Below, in pieces: positions 1 through 9,385 of a DNA stretch of 64,000 nt. Location: positions 124,001-188,000 of the forward strand of contig CANTUR010001077.1 of assembly GCA_947683625.1 (NCBI GenBank), given 5' to 3'. The first letter of the stretch is position 1. Every line of letters starts with the position of its first letter. The notes beneath the pieces were generated by a model. It saw only the letters and a program-made list of their open reading frames with translations, searched no databases and was not told the origin of the DNA. This DNA comes from Mallotus nudiflorus (lineage: Eukaryota; Streptophyta; Magnoliopsida; Malpighiales; Euphorbiaceae). The position numbers and the translations under genes are program-made.

Positions 1-1929
1 ATTGAACAAGATGAGGCTTTTAACTTGCTAAAAGACAAATTAAGTTCTGCACCCTTGTTATCTTTGCCAAATTTTACTAAACCTTTTGAGATTGAGTGCG
101 ATGCAAGTGGCATAGGTATTGGAGGAGTTTTGATGCAAGAAGGCAAGCCCATAGCATTCTTTAGCGAAAAGCTAAGTGGAGCAAGTCTAAACTACCCTAC
201 ATATGACAAGGAGTTCTATGCATTGGTGAGAGTTCTAAGGACATGGCAGCATTACCTTGGTTACAAAGAATTCATAATTCACACTGACCATGAGTCCTTG
301 AAGTATCTCAAAGGACAAGGAAAGCTCAACAAGAGACATGCAAAATGGGTGGAATTCATTGAATCCTTTCCGTACATCATTAAGTACAAGCAAGGGAAAG
401 AAAATGTGGTGGCCGATGCATTGTCAAGAAGGTATGCCTTGATCTCTAAACTTGATGCAAAATTATTAGGATTTGAATACATCAAAGATCTTTATTCTAA
501 TGATCCTTATTTTTCTAATGTTTATGGGGCATGTGAGAAAGGGGGTTTTGATAAGTTCTATAAGTTTGATGGTTTTTTTTTTCGGGAAAACAAATTGTGT
601 GTGCCACAAAGTTCTTTAAGAGAGTTACTTGTGAGAGAGGCACATAGCGGAGGTTTAATGGGGCATTTTGGGATTAAGAAAACTTTGGATGTGTTGGGTG
701 ACCATTTCTTTTGGCCACACATGAAAAGGGATGTTAAGAGAATTTGTGAGAAATGCATTACTTGCAAACAAGCCATATCCAAAGCAATGCCTCATGGTTT
801 GTATACACCTCTTACCATACCAAATGAACCTTGGGTAGACATTTCTATGGATTTTGTTTTAGGATTACCTAGGTCCAAGGGAGGGAGAGATTCCATTTTT
901 GTTGTTGTGGACAGGTTTAGCAAAATGGCACATTTCATTCCATGTCACAAGACAGATGATGTAACCCATATTGCTAATCTATTCTTCAAGGAGATTGTTA
1001 GGCTACATGGAGTGCCAAGGACCATTGTGAGTGATAGGGATGTCAAATTCCTAAGTCACTTTTGGAAGACTCTTTGGGGAAAGATGGGGACAAAGCTTTT
1101 GTATTCTACAACTTGTCATCCACAAACGGATGGACAAACGGAGGTGGTCAATAGGACACTTTCAACACTTTTGAGGGCTGTCATCCAAAGAAATCTGAAG
1201 AATTGGGAAGAATGTTTTCCACATGTGGAATTTGCTTACAATAGGAGTGTGCATGGTTCAACAAATTGCTCACCATTTGAAGTTATATATGGATTCAACC
1301 CAATGACTCCATTAGATTTGCTGCCATTGCCATTGGACAAAGCTAATTTAGAGGGGAAACAAAAACCTGAGTTCATCAAGACTTTGCATGACAGGGTGCG
1401 TGCAAACATTGAGAAGAAGACACTCCAATATGAAAAGCAACACAACAAGGGGAGGAAGCAAGTCATTTTTAAGCCCGGAGATTGGGTGTGGGTGCACTTG
1501 AGGAAGGAAAGATTTCCTAACCAAAGGAAATCAAAGCTTATGCCAAGAGGAGATGGTCCTTTTAAAGTGCTTCAATGCATCAACAACAATGCCTACAAGC
1601 TAGAACTTCCAAGTGAGTATGGCAATGTTAGTGCTACATTTAATGTTAGTGACTTGTCTTTGTTTGATTTAGGTGATAAAGATGATGGAGCTGATTTGAG
1701 GACAAATCCTTTTGAAGAAAGGGGGAATGATGTGAATCCAAGTTCAAAGCCTAAAGAGATCCAAGATCCATTAATAATACAAGAAGGCCCAATCACAAGG
1801 TCCAAATCCAAGAAGCTTCAAGAAGCCATATTGGGTTTAATTAAGGACATTTGGAAAGCCCATGAATTTCAGCCCAATAAGGCATCCATGGAGGCCCAAG
1901 GAATAATATTTAACTTGTTTTTGTGTTAA
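1..1929 (+). CDS. Pol polyprotein, 3' part (RNase H-integrase), unit 1, cut by window start
   Basis: This frame is open from the first base to TAA at 1927-1929 (642 residues visible), so the true start lies upstream. RNase H comes first, with acidic residues D34 (CDAS), E71, D96 (HTDHES) and D139 (ADALS). Integrase follows: an HHCC zinc finger with H215, H222, C252 and C255, then the DDE core D284 (MDFV), D345 (SDRD) and E381 (QTEVVN), giving a 35-residue gap between the last two. A GPF-type motif lies near residue 519. The enzymes copy element RNA and insert the cDNA. The T run at 573-582 has 10 Ts and keeps frame, unlike units 2-4. The last 67 codons lie inside LTR1. Its upstream half is not visible, so integrity of the whole polyprotein is unknown. 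Confidence 0.9.
   Translation: MEQDEAFNLLKDKLSSAPLLSLPNFTKPFEIECDASGIGIGGVLMQEGKPIAFFSEKLSGASLNYPTYDKEFYALVRVLRTWQHYLGYKEFIIHTDHESLKYLKGQGKLNKRHAKWVEFIESFPYIIKYKQGKENVVADALSRRYALISKLDAKLLGFEYIKDLYSNDPYFSNVYGACEKGGFDKFYKFDGFFFRENKLCVPQSSLRELLVREAHSGGLMGHFGIKKTLDVLGDHFFWPHMKRDVKRICEKCITCKQAISKAMPHGLYTPLTIPNEPWVDISMDFVLGLPRSKGGRDSIFVVVDRFSKMAHFIPCHKTDDVTHIANLFFKEIVRLHGVPRTIVSDRDVKFLSHFWKTLWGKMGTKLLYSTTCHPQTDGQTEVVNRTLSTLLRAVIQRNLKNWEECFPHVEFAYNRSVHGSTNCSPFEVIYGFNPMTPLDLLPLPLDKANLEGKQKPEFIKTLHDRVRANIEKKTLQYEKQHNKGRKQVIFKPGDWVWVHLRKERFPNQRKSKLMPRGDGPFKVLQCINNNAYKLELPSEYGNVSATFNVSDLSLFDLGDKDDGADLRTNPFEERGNDVNPSSKPKEIQDPLIIQEGPITRSKSKKLQEAILGLIKDIWKAHEFQPNKASMEAQGIIFNLFLC
1714..1727 (+). other. Polypurine tract (PPT) before LTR1
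   Basis: GAAGAAAGGGGGAA lies immediately before the LTR start (TGATG). This is the expected primer for plus-strand cDNA synthesis. It is also translated, as E-E-R-G-N, because the polyprotein frame runs through it. The same 14 bases occur before LTR2, LTR3, LTR4 and, on the minus strand, the inverted element's 3' LTR. Confidence 0.9.
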
Positions 1930-1963
1930 TAACAATTAGGGTTACATGTAGCCACCATATACA

Positions 1964-2077
1964 AGTTAATAGGGTAATTAATACCAAGTAATGGCTATTA
2001 TTATGGGTAGTGGTTACTAAAGTTAATGGGGTAATCAATACCAAGTAATGGCTATTAATGTGGGTAATGGTTATTAA
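1964..2077 (+). repeat. 57-bp tandem duplication in LTR U3
   Basis: Two adjacent 57-bp copies (1964-2020 and 2021-2077) each start AGTTAAT and hold ACCAAGTAATGGCTATTA, with several differences between them. The pair lies about 70 bp upstream of the TATA box, where retroelement enhancers are usually found. The same pair is present in all the LTRs, including the inverted ones. An enhancer role is inference. Confidence 0.75.
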
Positions 2078-2148
2078 GGCCATTTAAGAGTAAAAGTAAT
2101 CCTATGTGTGTGAGTCTATTTTAGTAGTGTGAGCATGGACTTGTACTC

Positions 2149-2156
2149 TATATAAA
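2149..2156 (+). promoter_or_regulatory. LTR1 TATA box
   Basis: TATATAAA in the context CTCTATATAAACAAG. It is the only strong TATA element in the LTR, so transcription should start about 30 bp downstream, near 2180, marking the U3/R border. This start site is inferred. Confidence 0.7.
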
Positions 2157-2559
2157 CAAGTCCTTTTCTTTCTTTTGTAGCATGAATGAATGAATTTGAT
2201 ATATGAATTATAACTTTGTTTGAGTTTTATTGTGAGGAATTTTGTCTTTAATTTCTTGCATAAACTTTGTGACTTATCAAGCTTTATTCTAGCTTGTGGT
2301 GTCAAAATCTAAATCTTTGTTTTCTTGTTATTTATCAAACTTTCTTGTTTGTGGCATAAGAGGAAATTCAAAGTCTATCTTAGTATCTTTATCCTTGTTG
2401 GTAAAGGGGTTAAGTAGCATCTATCTTCTTACTTCAATCGTTGAACGATCCGAATTTGTGGATTAAATTGGTAATTTCTAGTTTTCTTCTAATTCAACTT
2501 ATCATAGTATTCTTGCTATTGGGGAGTTAATTGATGAAACCTACAATTCCCATCATAAG

Positions 2560-2571
2560 TGGTATCAGAGC
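2560..2571 (+). other. Primer-binding site, initiator tRNA-Met (unit 2)
   Basis: TGGTATCAGAGC begins 5 nt after the LTR end (spacer TAAG). It is complementary to the 3' end of plant initiator tRNA-Met, the usual primer of plant Ty3/gypsy elements. It primes minus-strand cDNA synthesis. Confidence 0.93.
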
Positions 2572-3279
2572 ATTGGCTCAAGATTGAGTTTTGCGTATCC
2601 AAAACTATCTGTTAGTTCTCAATATCTTGTGTTCATCTTATATTTGGCACCTTTCTTGCTATCTATTATTCTTGTTATTTTTTATCTTTATTCTTCTTAT
2701 CTCAAGATTTTGTTTGCAGATATCAAAAAAAAAAAAGTTGTTATCTTTGAGATTTTTGTGATACCTTTCAATTCGTGCATATATCAAAAAAAAAAAAAAA
2801 ACAAATTCGTCCATAAAAAAAGTATATGTTATCTTTGATATTCCTATGTTAGATCTCAGTTTACATTAAAAAAAAAATTGACTCTTCATATTCCATTGAG
2901 ATCTATCTTTATAATTCTGTCTCTTTGTGTTCTTTCATGATCTATCTTTGTTTTTCATTTCTATTAGCCTATTTGTTACAAATTGTTCTTTTCTTTAAGC
3001 CTACCTTATTATTTTCTTGTTAGCCTACCTTATTTTTTTTTTTATCATTGATTACTACATTCTTGAATTTTGTTTGATTGAGAAACTTAGTTCATCTAAG
3101 AAATCAAAAGGCAAATTTGAGAGGTAAAAGGCAAGAGTGTGAGATCATTAGAGAAAAAGCCAAAATTGAGTGTAAACACGAGTGGTATACATCAATTTTG
3201 AGTGAAACACGTGAGGGAGTGTTGTGAGATTGTTTTTTTTTTTCTATTTTCTTTTGTTAAAATTTTAGGTTTTACAATC
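2572..3279 (+). other. Untranslated leader of unit 2
   Basis: About 0.7 kb of AT-rich sequence lies between the PBS and the Gag start. It has long A runs near 2727-2738 and 2786-2801 and T runs before Gag. No conserved protein is seen; short ORFs here differ between units because homopolymer lengths differ. An upstream in-frame ATG at 3202 would add 26 residues, but a T run of variable length breaks this extension in units 3 and 4, so I prefer the ATG at 3280. Confidence 0.7.
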
Positions 3280-6200
3280 ATGTCAAAAGACACAAGTTCT
3301 TCTACAAATGATCATGTGATTCAAGCTATGCAACAACAATTCGAAAGAATGTTTAACATGATGGCGGGAGTCAATGAGAAATTGGAGAGGCATGATGGCA
3401 TCCTTAACCAATTACAAGGAGAGCCTAAAGAAAGGAGACGTCCACCAATTGACCAAGAGGACTATGAAGGAGAAGATGAATTGGATGATGATCAAGTCAC
3501 CTTGGTGGGACAACAAATCAATCCTAGGAGACAAGATAGGAGAGGACGTCCTAAAGATGATGTTGATCGCAACCTTGGAAGCATCAAAATGAAAATTCCT
3601 TCATTCCAAGGAAGAAATGATCCAGATGTGTACCTTGAATGGGAGATGAAAGTGGAACTCATCTTCGAATGTCATAATTATTCGGAGGAGGAAAAAGGTA
3701 AAACTTGCCGCTGTTGAGTTTAGTGATTATGCAATTGTTTGGTGGGATCAATTTTGCAAGGAAAGACGTAGATATGGAGAAAGACGCATGGAGTCTTGGA
3801 GGGAAATGAAGCAAATCATGAGAAAGAGGTTTGTTCCAAGCCATTACTATAGAGAGCTTCATCAAAGGTTACAAACTCTAATTCAAGGATCCATGAGTGT
3901 TGAGGAGTATCACAAAGAGATGGAGAAGGCTATGATTAGAGCAAATGTGGTAGAAGATCGTGAAGCTACCATGGCAAGGTTTTTGAGAGGGCTAAACAAA
4001 AACATTGCTGATGTTGTTGATTTGCAACATTATGTTGTGATTGAAGATATGGTGAATTTGGCCATGAAAGTGGAAAGGCAATTGAAAGGAAAGAGGTATG
4101 ATTCTAAACCAAATGTGGGTTCTTCTTCTTCTTGGAAAACTTCTTGGGGGAAAAAGGATGATAAACCTTTTAATAAGTCAAAAGTGGAAGAAAATAAACC
4201 TAAAATTGACTTGGCTAATAAGGGAAAGGGTGAGAATCAACCAGCCCAAACTAGGGGAATAAAATGTTTTAAGTGTTTGGGTCATGGACACATTGCTAGG
4301 GAATGTCCAAATAAGAAAGCTATGATTCTAAGGGATGGTGATATTGAATCGGAGAGTGAGGGGGATAGTGATGATGATATGCCTTCTTTAGAAGATTGTA
4401 GTGATGTTGAATGTGATAAGGGAGATAATCTTGTTGTTCAAAGAACATTGAGTTTGCAAAATAAACATGATGTCCATAGGGAGCAAAGGGAAAATTTGTT
4501 TCATACTCATTGTTTGATTTCTAACAAGTTGTGCAACATGATTGTGGATAGTGGAAGTTGTACTAATGTAGCAAGCACTTTGCTAGTGGAGAAATTGAAG
4601 TTGCCTACTACCAAGCACCCAAGACCATACAAGTTGCAATGGCTTAATGAAAGTGGAGTTGTAAAGGTAAATAAGCAAGTTCTAATTTCTTTTCAAATTG
4701 GTAGATGTAAGGATGAGGTGTTGTGTGATGTGTTACCAATGTTGGCCGGACATATGTTGTTGGGGAGACCTTGGCAATATGATAGAAGGGCTAATCATGA
4801 TGGATTCAAAAATATGTATACTTTGACTATGGATGGAAAAATGTTTAACCTTGGACCATTAACCCCAAAACAGATTTTTGAAGACCAAATGCGCATCAAG
4901 CAACAATATGAAGAAATGGGTTCTTCATTGGGAAATTCTTTGGGAAGGGAAACCTTTGAGAGTAAAGAAAAAGGTGAGATGAGTGAACCTAAAAATTCCA
5001 ATTCTCTTGACCAAAATGGGAAACACATGGTGAGAGAAAACAAGGAAGGTTCAAATGAAAGAAAAATGAGTGTTTATGCAAAAATGAGTGATGTGAAGGA
5101 AGCTATGCTTTTGAGGCAACACATGCTTGTACTTATGTACAAGGAGATTTTGCATATTTCTAATGAAATAACCAATGGTTTGCCTAGTGTTGTTGTTGAT
5201 CTTTTGCAGGTTTATGAAGATTTATTCCCAGAAGAAATTCCAAATGGTTTGTCACCTAAAAGAGGCATTGAGCACCAAATTGATTTCATACCCGGAGCAA
5301 GCATTCCAAATAGACCAGCATATAGATGTAATCCGGAGGAGACCAAGGAAATCCAAAAGCAAGTGAGTGAGCTTATGGAGAAGGGTTATGTTCGTGAAAG
5401 CATGAGTCCATGTGCCGTACCCGTCTTGTTAGTGCCTAAGAAAGATGGAACTTGGAGGATGTGTGTTGATTGTCGTGCCATCAACAAAATCACGGTGAAG
5501 TATAGACATCCTATTCCTAGGCTAGATGACATGTTGGATGAATTGCATGGTTCATATTTGTTTTCAAAAATTGATTTGAAATCTGGTTATCATCAAATTA
5601 GAATGAAAGAAGGTGATGAATGGAAAACAGCTTTTAAAACTAAACATGGTTTATATGAGTGGTTAGTAATGCCTTTTGGTTTAACTAATGCACCAAGCAC
5701 TTTCATGAGATTGATGAATCATGTTTTAAGAGCATTCATAGGCAAATTTGTTATTGTCTATTTTGATGATATCTTGGTTTATAGCAAAAATTTAGATGAG
5801 CATGTACAACATTTGACTTGTGTTTTTGATGTGCTTAGAGAAGAGAAGTTGTATGCTAATCTAAAGAAATGATATTTTTGCACTAATGAAATTACTTTTC
5901 TTGGATATATTGTCAATGACAAGGGCATTCATGTTGATCAAGAAAAGGTAAAAGTAATTAGAGAATGGCCAACACCCACAAGTGTAAGTGATGCAAGAAG
6001 CTTTCATGGTTTAGCTAGCTTTTATAGAAGGTTCATTAAAAAATTTTCTACCATAGCTGCACCTTTAACTGAATGCATCAAAAAGAATGTTGGTTTTAAG
6101 TGGGGAATTGAACAAGATGAGGCTTTTAACTTGCTAAAAGACAAATTAAGTTCTGCACCCTTGTTATCTTTGCCAAATTTTACTAAACCTTTTGAGATTG

Positions 6201-8036
6201 AGTGCGATGCAAGTGGCATAGGTATTGGAGGAGTTTTGATGCAAGAAGGCAAGCCCATAGCATTCTTTAGCGAAAAGCTAAGTGGAGCAAGTCTAAACTA
6301 CCCTACATATGACAAGGAGTTCTATGCATTGGTGAGAGTTCTAAGGACATGGCAGCATTACCTTGGTTACAAAGAATTCATAATTCACACTGACCATGAG
6401 TCCTTGAAGTATCTCAAAGGACAAGGAAAGCTCAACAAGAGACATGCAAAATGGGTGGAATTCATTGAATCCTTTCCGTACATCATTAAGTACAAGCAAG
6501 GGAAAGAAAATGTGGTGGCCGATGCATTGTCAAGAAGGTATGCCTTGATCTCTAAACTTGATGCAAAATTATTAGGATTTGAATACATCAAAGATCTTTA
6601 TTCTAATGATCCTTATTTTTCTAATGTTTATGGGGCATGTGAGAAAGGGGGTTTTGATAAGTTCTATAAGTTTGATGGTTTTTTTTTTTCGGGAAAACAA
6701 ATTGTGTGTGCCACAAAGTTCTTTAAGAGAGTTACTTGTGAGAGAGGCACATAGCGGAGGTTTAATGGGGCATTTTGGGATTAAGAAAACTTTGGATGTG
6801 TTGGGTGACCATTTCTTTTGGCCACACATGAAAAGGGATGTTAAGAGAATTTGTGAGAAATGCATTACTTGCAAACAAGCCATATCCAAAGCAATGCCTC
6901 ATGGTTTGTATACACCTCTTACCATACCAAATGAACCTTGGGTAGACATTTCTATGGATTTTGTTTTAGGATTACCTAGGTCCAAGGGAGGGAGAGATTC
7001 CATTTTTGTTGTTGTGGACAGGTTTAGCAAAATGGCACATTTCATTCCATGTCACAAGACAGATGATGTAACCCATATTGCTAATCTATTCTTCAAGGAG
7101 ATTGTTAGGCTACATGGAGTGCCAAGGACCATTGTGAGTGATAGGGATGTCAAATTCCTAAGTCACTTTTGGAAGACTCTTTGGGGAAAGATGGGGACAA
7201 AGCTTTTGTATTCTACAACTTGTCATCCACAAACGGATGGACAAACGGAGGTGGTCAATAGGACACTTTCAACACTTTTGAGGGCTGTCATCCAAAGAAA
7301 TCTGAAGAATTGGGAAGAATGTTTTCCACATGTGGAATTTGCTTACAATAGGAGTGTGCATGGTTCAACAAATTGCTCACCATTTGAAGTTATATATGGA
7401 TTCAACCCAATGACTCCATTAGATTTGCTGCCATTGCCATTGGACAAAGCTAATTTAGAGGGGAAACAAAAACCTGAGTTCATCAAGACTTTGCATGACA
7501 GGGTGCGTGCAAACATTGAGAAGAAGACACTCCAATATGAAAAGCAACACAACAAGGGGAGGAAGCAAGTCATTTTTAAGCCCGGAGATTGGGTGTGGGT
7601 GCACTTGAGGAAGGAAAGATTTCCTAACCAAAGGAAATCAAAGCTTATGCCAAGAGGAGATGGTCCTTTTAAAGTGCTTCAATGCATCAACAACAATGCC
7701 TACAAGCTAGAACTTCCAAGTGAGTATGGCAATGTTAGTGCTACATTTAATGTTAGTGACTTGTCTTTGTTTGATTTAGGTGATAAAGATGATGGAGCTG
7801 ATTTGAGGACAAATCCTTTTGAAGAAAGGGGGAATGATGTGAATCCAAGTTCAAAGCCTAAAGAGATCCAAGATCCATTAATAATACAAGAAGGCCCAAT
7901 CACAAGGTCCAAATCCAAGAAGCTTCAAGAAGCCATATTGGGTTTAATTAAGGACATTTGGAAAGCCCATGAATTTCAGCCCAATAAGGCATCCATGGAG
8001 GCCCAAGGAATAATATTTAACTTGTTTTTGTGTTAA
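3280..8036 (+). pseudogene. Gag-Pol polyprotein, unit 2, broken (frameshifts plus nonsense)
   Basis: The frame starts at ATG 3280 (MSKDTSS) and runs to the TAA ending at 8036. Domain order is Gag capsid-like region, CCHC knuckle (CFKCLGHGHIAREC), acidic linker, aspartic protease (DSGS), RT (KIDLKSGY, YFDD), RNase H and integrase (HHCC, DDE). Three lesions are visible: a 1-bp G insertion near 3690 in Gag, a TGA at 5870-5872 just after the YFDD region (two Cys codons in the inverted copy correspond to TGA-TAT here), and an 11-T run at 6679-6689 where 10 Ts keep frame. The product is therefore split into at least four pieces and cannot be functional as read. Both frameshifts could be assembly errors; the shared TGA is less likely to be one. 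Confidence 0.92.
7821..7834 (+). other. PPT before LTR2
   Basis: GAAGAAAGGGGGAA, directly adjacent to the LTR start, identical to the copy at 1714-1727. Confidence 0.9.
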
Positions 8037-8662
8037 TAACAATTAGGGTTACATGTAGCCACCATATACAAGTTAATAGGGTAATTAATACCAAGTAATG
8101 GCTATTATTATGGGTAGTGGTTACTAAAGTTAATGGGGTAATCAATACCAAGTAATGGCTATTAATGTGGGTAATGGTTATTAAGGCCATTTAAGAGTAA
8201 AAGTAATCCTATGTGTGTGAGTCTATTTTAGTAGTGTGAGCATGGACTTGTACTCTATATAAACAAGTCCTTTTCTTTCTTTTGTAGCATGAATGAATGA
8301 ATTTGATATATGAATTATAACTTTGTTTGAGTTTTATTGTGAGGAATTTTGTCTTTAATTTCTTGCATAAACTTTGTGACTTATCAAGCTTTATTCTAGC
8401 TTGTGGTGTCAAAATCTAAATCTTTGTTTTCTTGTTATTTATCAAACTTTCTTGTTTGTGGCATAAGAGGAAATTCAAAGTCTATCTTAGTATCTTTATC
8501 CTTGTTGGTAAAGGGGTTAAGTAGCATCTATCTTCTTACTTCAATCGTTGAACGATCCGAATTTGTGGATTAAATTGGTAATTTCTAGTTTTCTTCTAAT
8601 TCAACTTATCATAGTATTCTTGCTATTGGGGAGTTAATTGATGAAACCTACAATTCCCATCA
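7835..8662 (+). repeat. LTR2 (828 bp), shared by units 2 and 3
   Basis: It runs from TGATGTG to CCCATCA with the same length and diagnostic bases as LTR1. It serves as the 3' LTR of unit 2 and the 5' LTR of unit 3, as its flanking PPT and PBS show. TATA box at 8256-8263. No target duplication surrounds it. Confidence 0.92.
8256..8263 (+). promoter_or_regulatory. LTR2 TATA box
   Basis: TATATAAA at the position equivalent to that in LTR1. Confidence 0.7.
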
Positions 8663-8666
8663 TAAG

Positions 8667-8678
8667 TGGTATCAGAGC
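8667..8678 (+). other. Primer-binding site, initiator tRNA-Met (unit 3)
   Basis: TGGTATCAGAGC, four bases (TAAG) after the end of LTR2. Confidence 0.93.
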
Positions 8679-9385
8679 ATTGGCTCAAGATTGAGTTTTG
8701 CGTATCCAAAACTATCTGTTAGTTCTCAATATCTTGTGTTCATCTTATATTTGGCACCTTTCTTGCTATCTATTATTCTTGTTATTTTTTTATCTTTATT
8801 CTTCTTATCTCAAGATTTTGTTTGCAGATATCAAAAAAAAAAAAGTTGTTATCTTTGAGATTTTTGTGATACCTTTCAATTCGTGCATATATCAAAAAAA
8901 AAAAAAAACAAATTCGTCCATAAAAAAAGTATATGTTATCTTTGATATTCCTATGTTAGATCTCAGTTTACATTAAAAAAAAAATTGACTCTTCATATTC
9001 CATTGAGATCTATCTTTATAATTCTGTCTCTTTGTGTTCTTTCATGATCTATCTTTGTTTTTCATTTCTATTAGCCTATTTGTTACAAATTGTTCTTTTC
9101 TTTAAGCCTACCTTATTATTTTCTTGTTAGCCTACCTTATTTTTTTTTTTATCATTGATTACTACATTCTTGAATTTTGTTTGATTGAGAAACTTAGTTC
9201 ATCTAAGAAATCAAAAGGCAAATTTGAGAGGTAAAAGGCAAGAGTGTGAGATCATTAGAGAAAAAGCCAAAATTGAGTGTAAACACGAGTGGTATACATC
9301 AATTTTGAGTGAAACACGTGAGGGAGTGTTGTGAGATTGTTTTTTTTTTCTATTTTCTTTTGTTAAAATTTTAGGTTTTACAATC
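8679..9385 (+). other. Untranslated leader of unit 3
   Basis: Equivalent to 2572-3279 with different homopolymer lengths: the second A run is 15 rather than 16 and the T run before Gag is 10 rather than 11. No gene seen. Confidence 0.7.

Larger units (their letters stand above)
1728..2555 (+). repeat. LTR1 (828 bp)
   Basis: It begins TGATGTGAATCC and ends CAATTCCCATCA, so the termini are the inverted pair TGATG/CATCA. Limits were fixed by the inverted copy at 54045-60905, whose ends are flanked by a 5-bp target duplication. The first 202 bp encode the polyprotein C-terminus. A TATA box lies at 2149-2156 and a 57-bp direct duplication in U3 at 1964-2077. At the positions I compared, LTR1, LTR2 and LTR3 are the same. 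Confidence 0.92.

Noticed and set aside
279..1811. Antisense ORFs of 68-76 codons inside pol, repeated in every unit
   Set aside because: They overlap conserved RNase H and integrase codons on the other strand and have no recognisable domain. They are shadows of the polyprotein.
1500..1929. Classical chromodomain after integrase, as in Tekay or Reina clades
   Set aside because: No aromatic cage-like segment or YLVKWKG-type motif is visible after the GPF motif. The tail instead ends in a GPITRSKSKK-type segment.
2560..2571. tRNA gene fragment
   Set aside because: Only the 12 bases complementary to the tRNA 3' end are present, placed four bases after an LTR. It is a primer-binding site.
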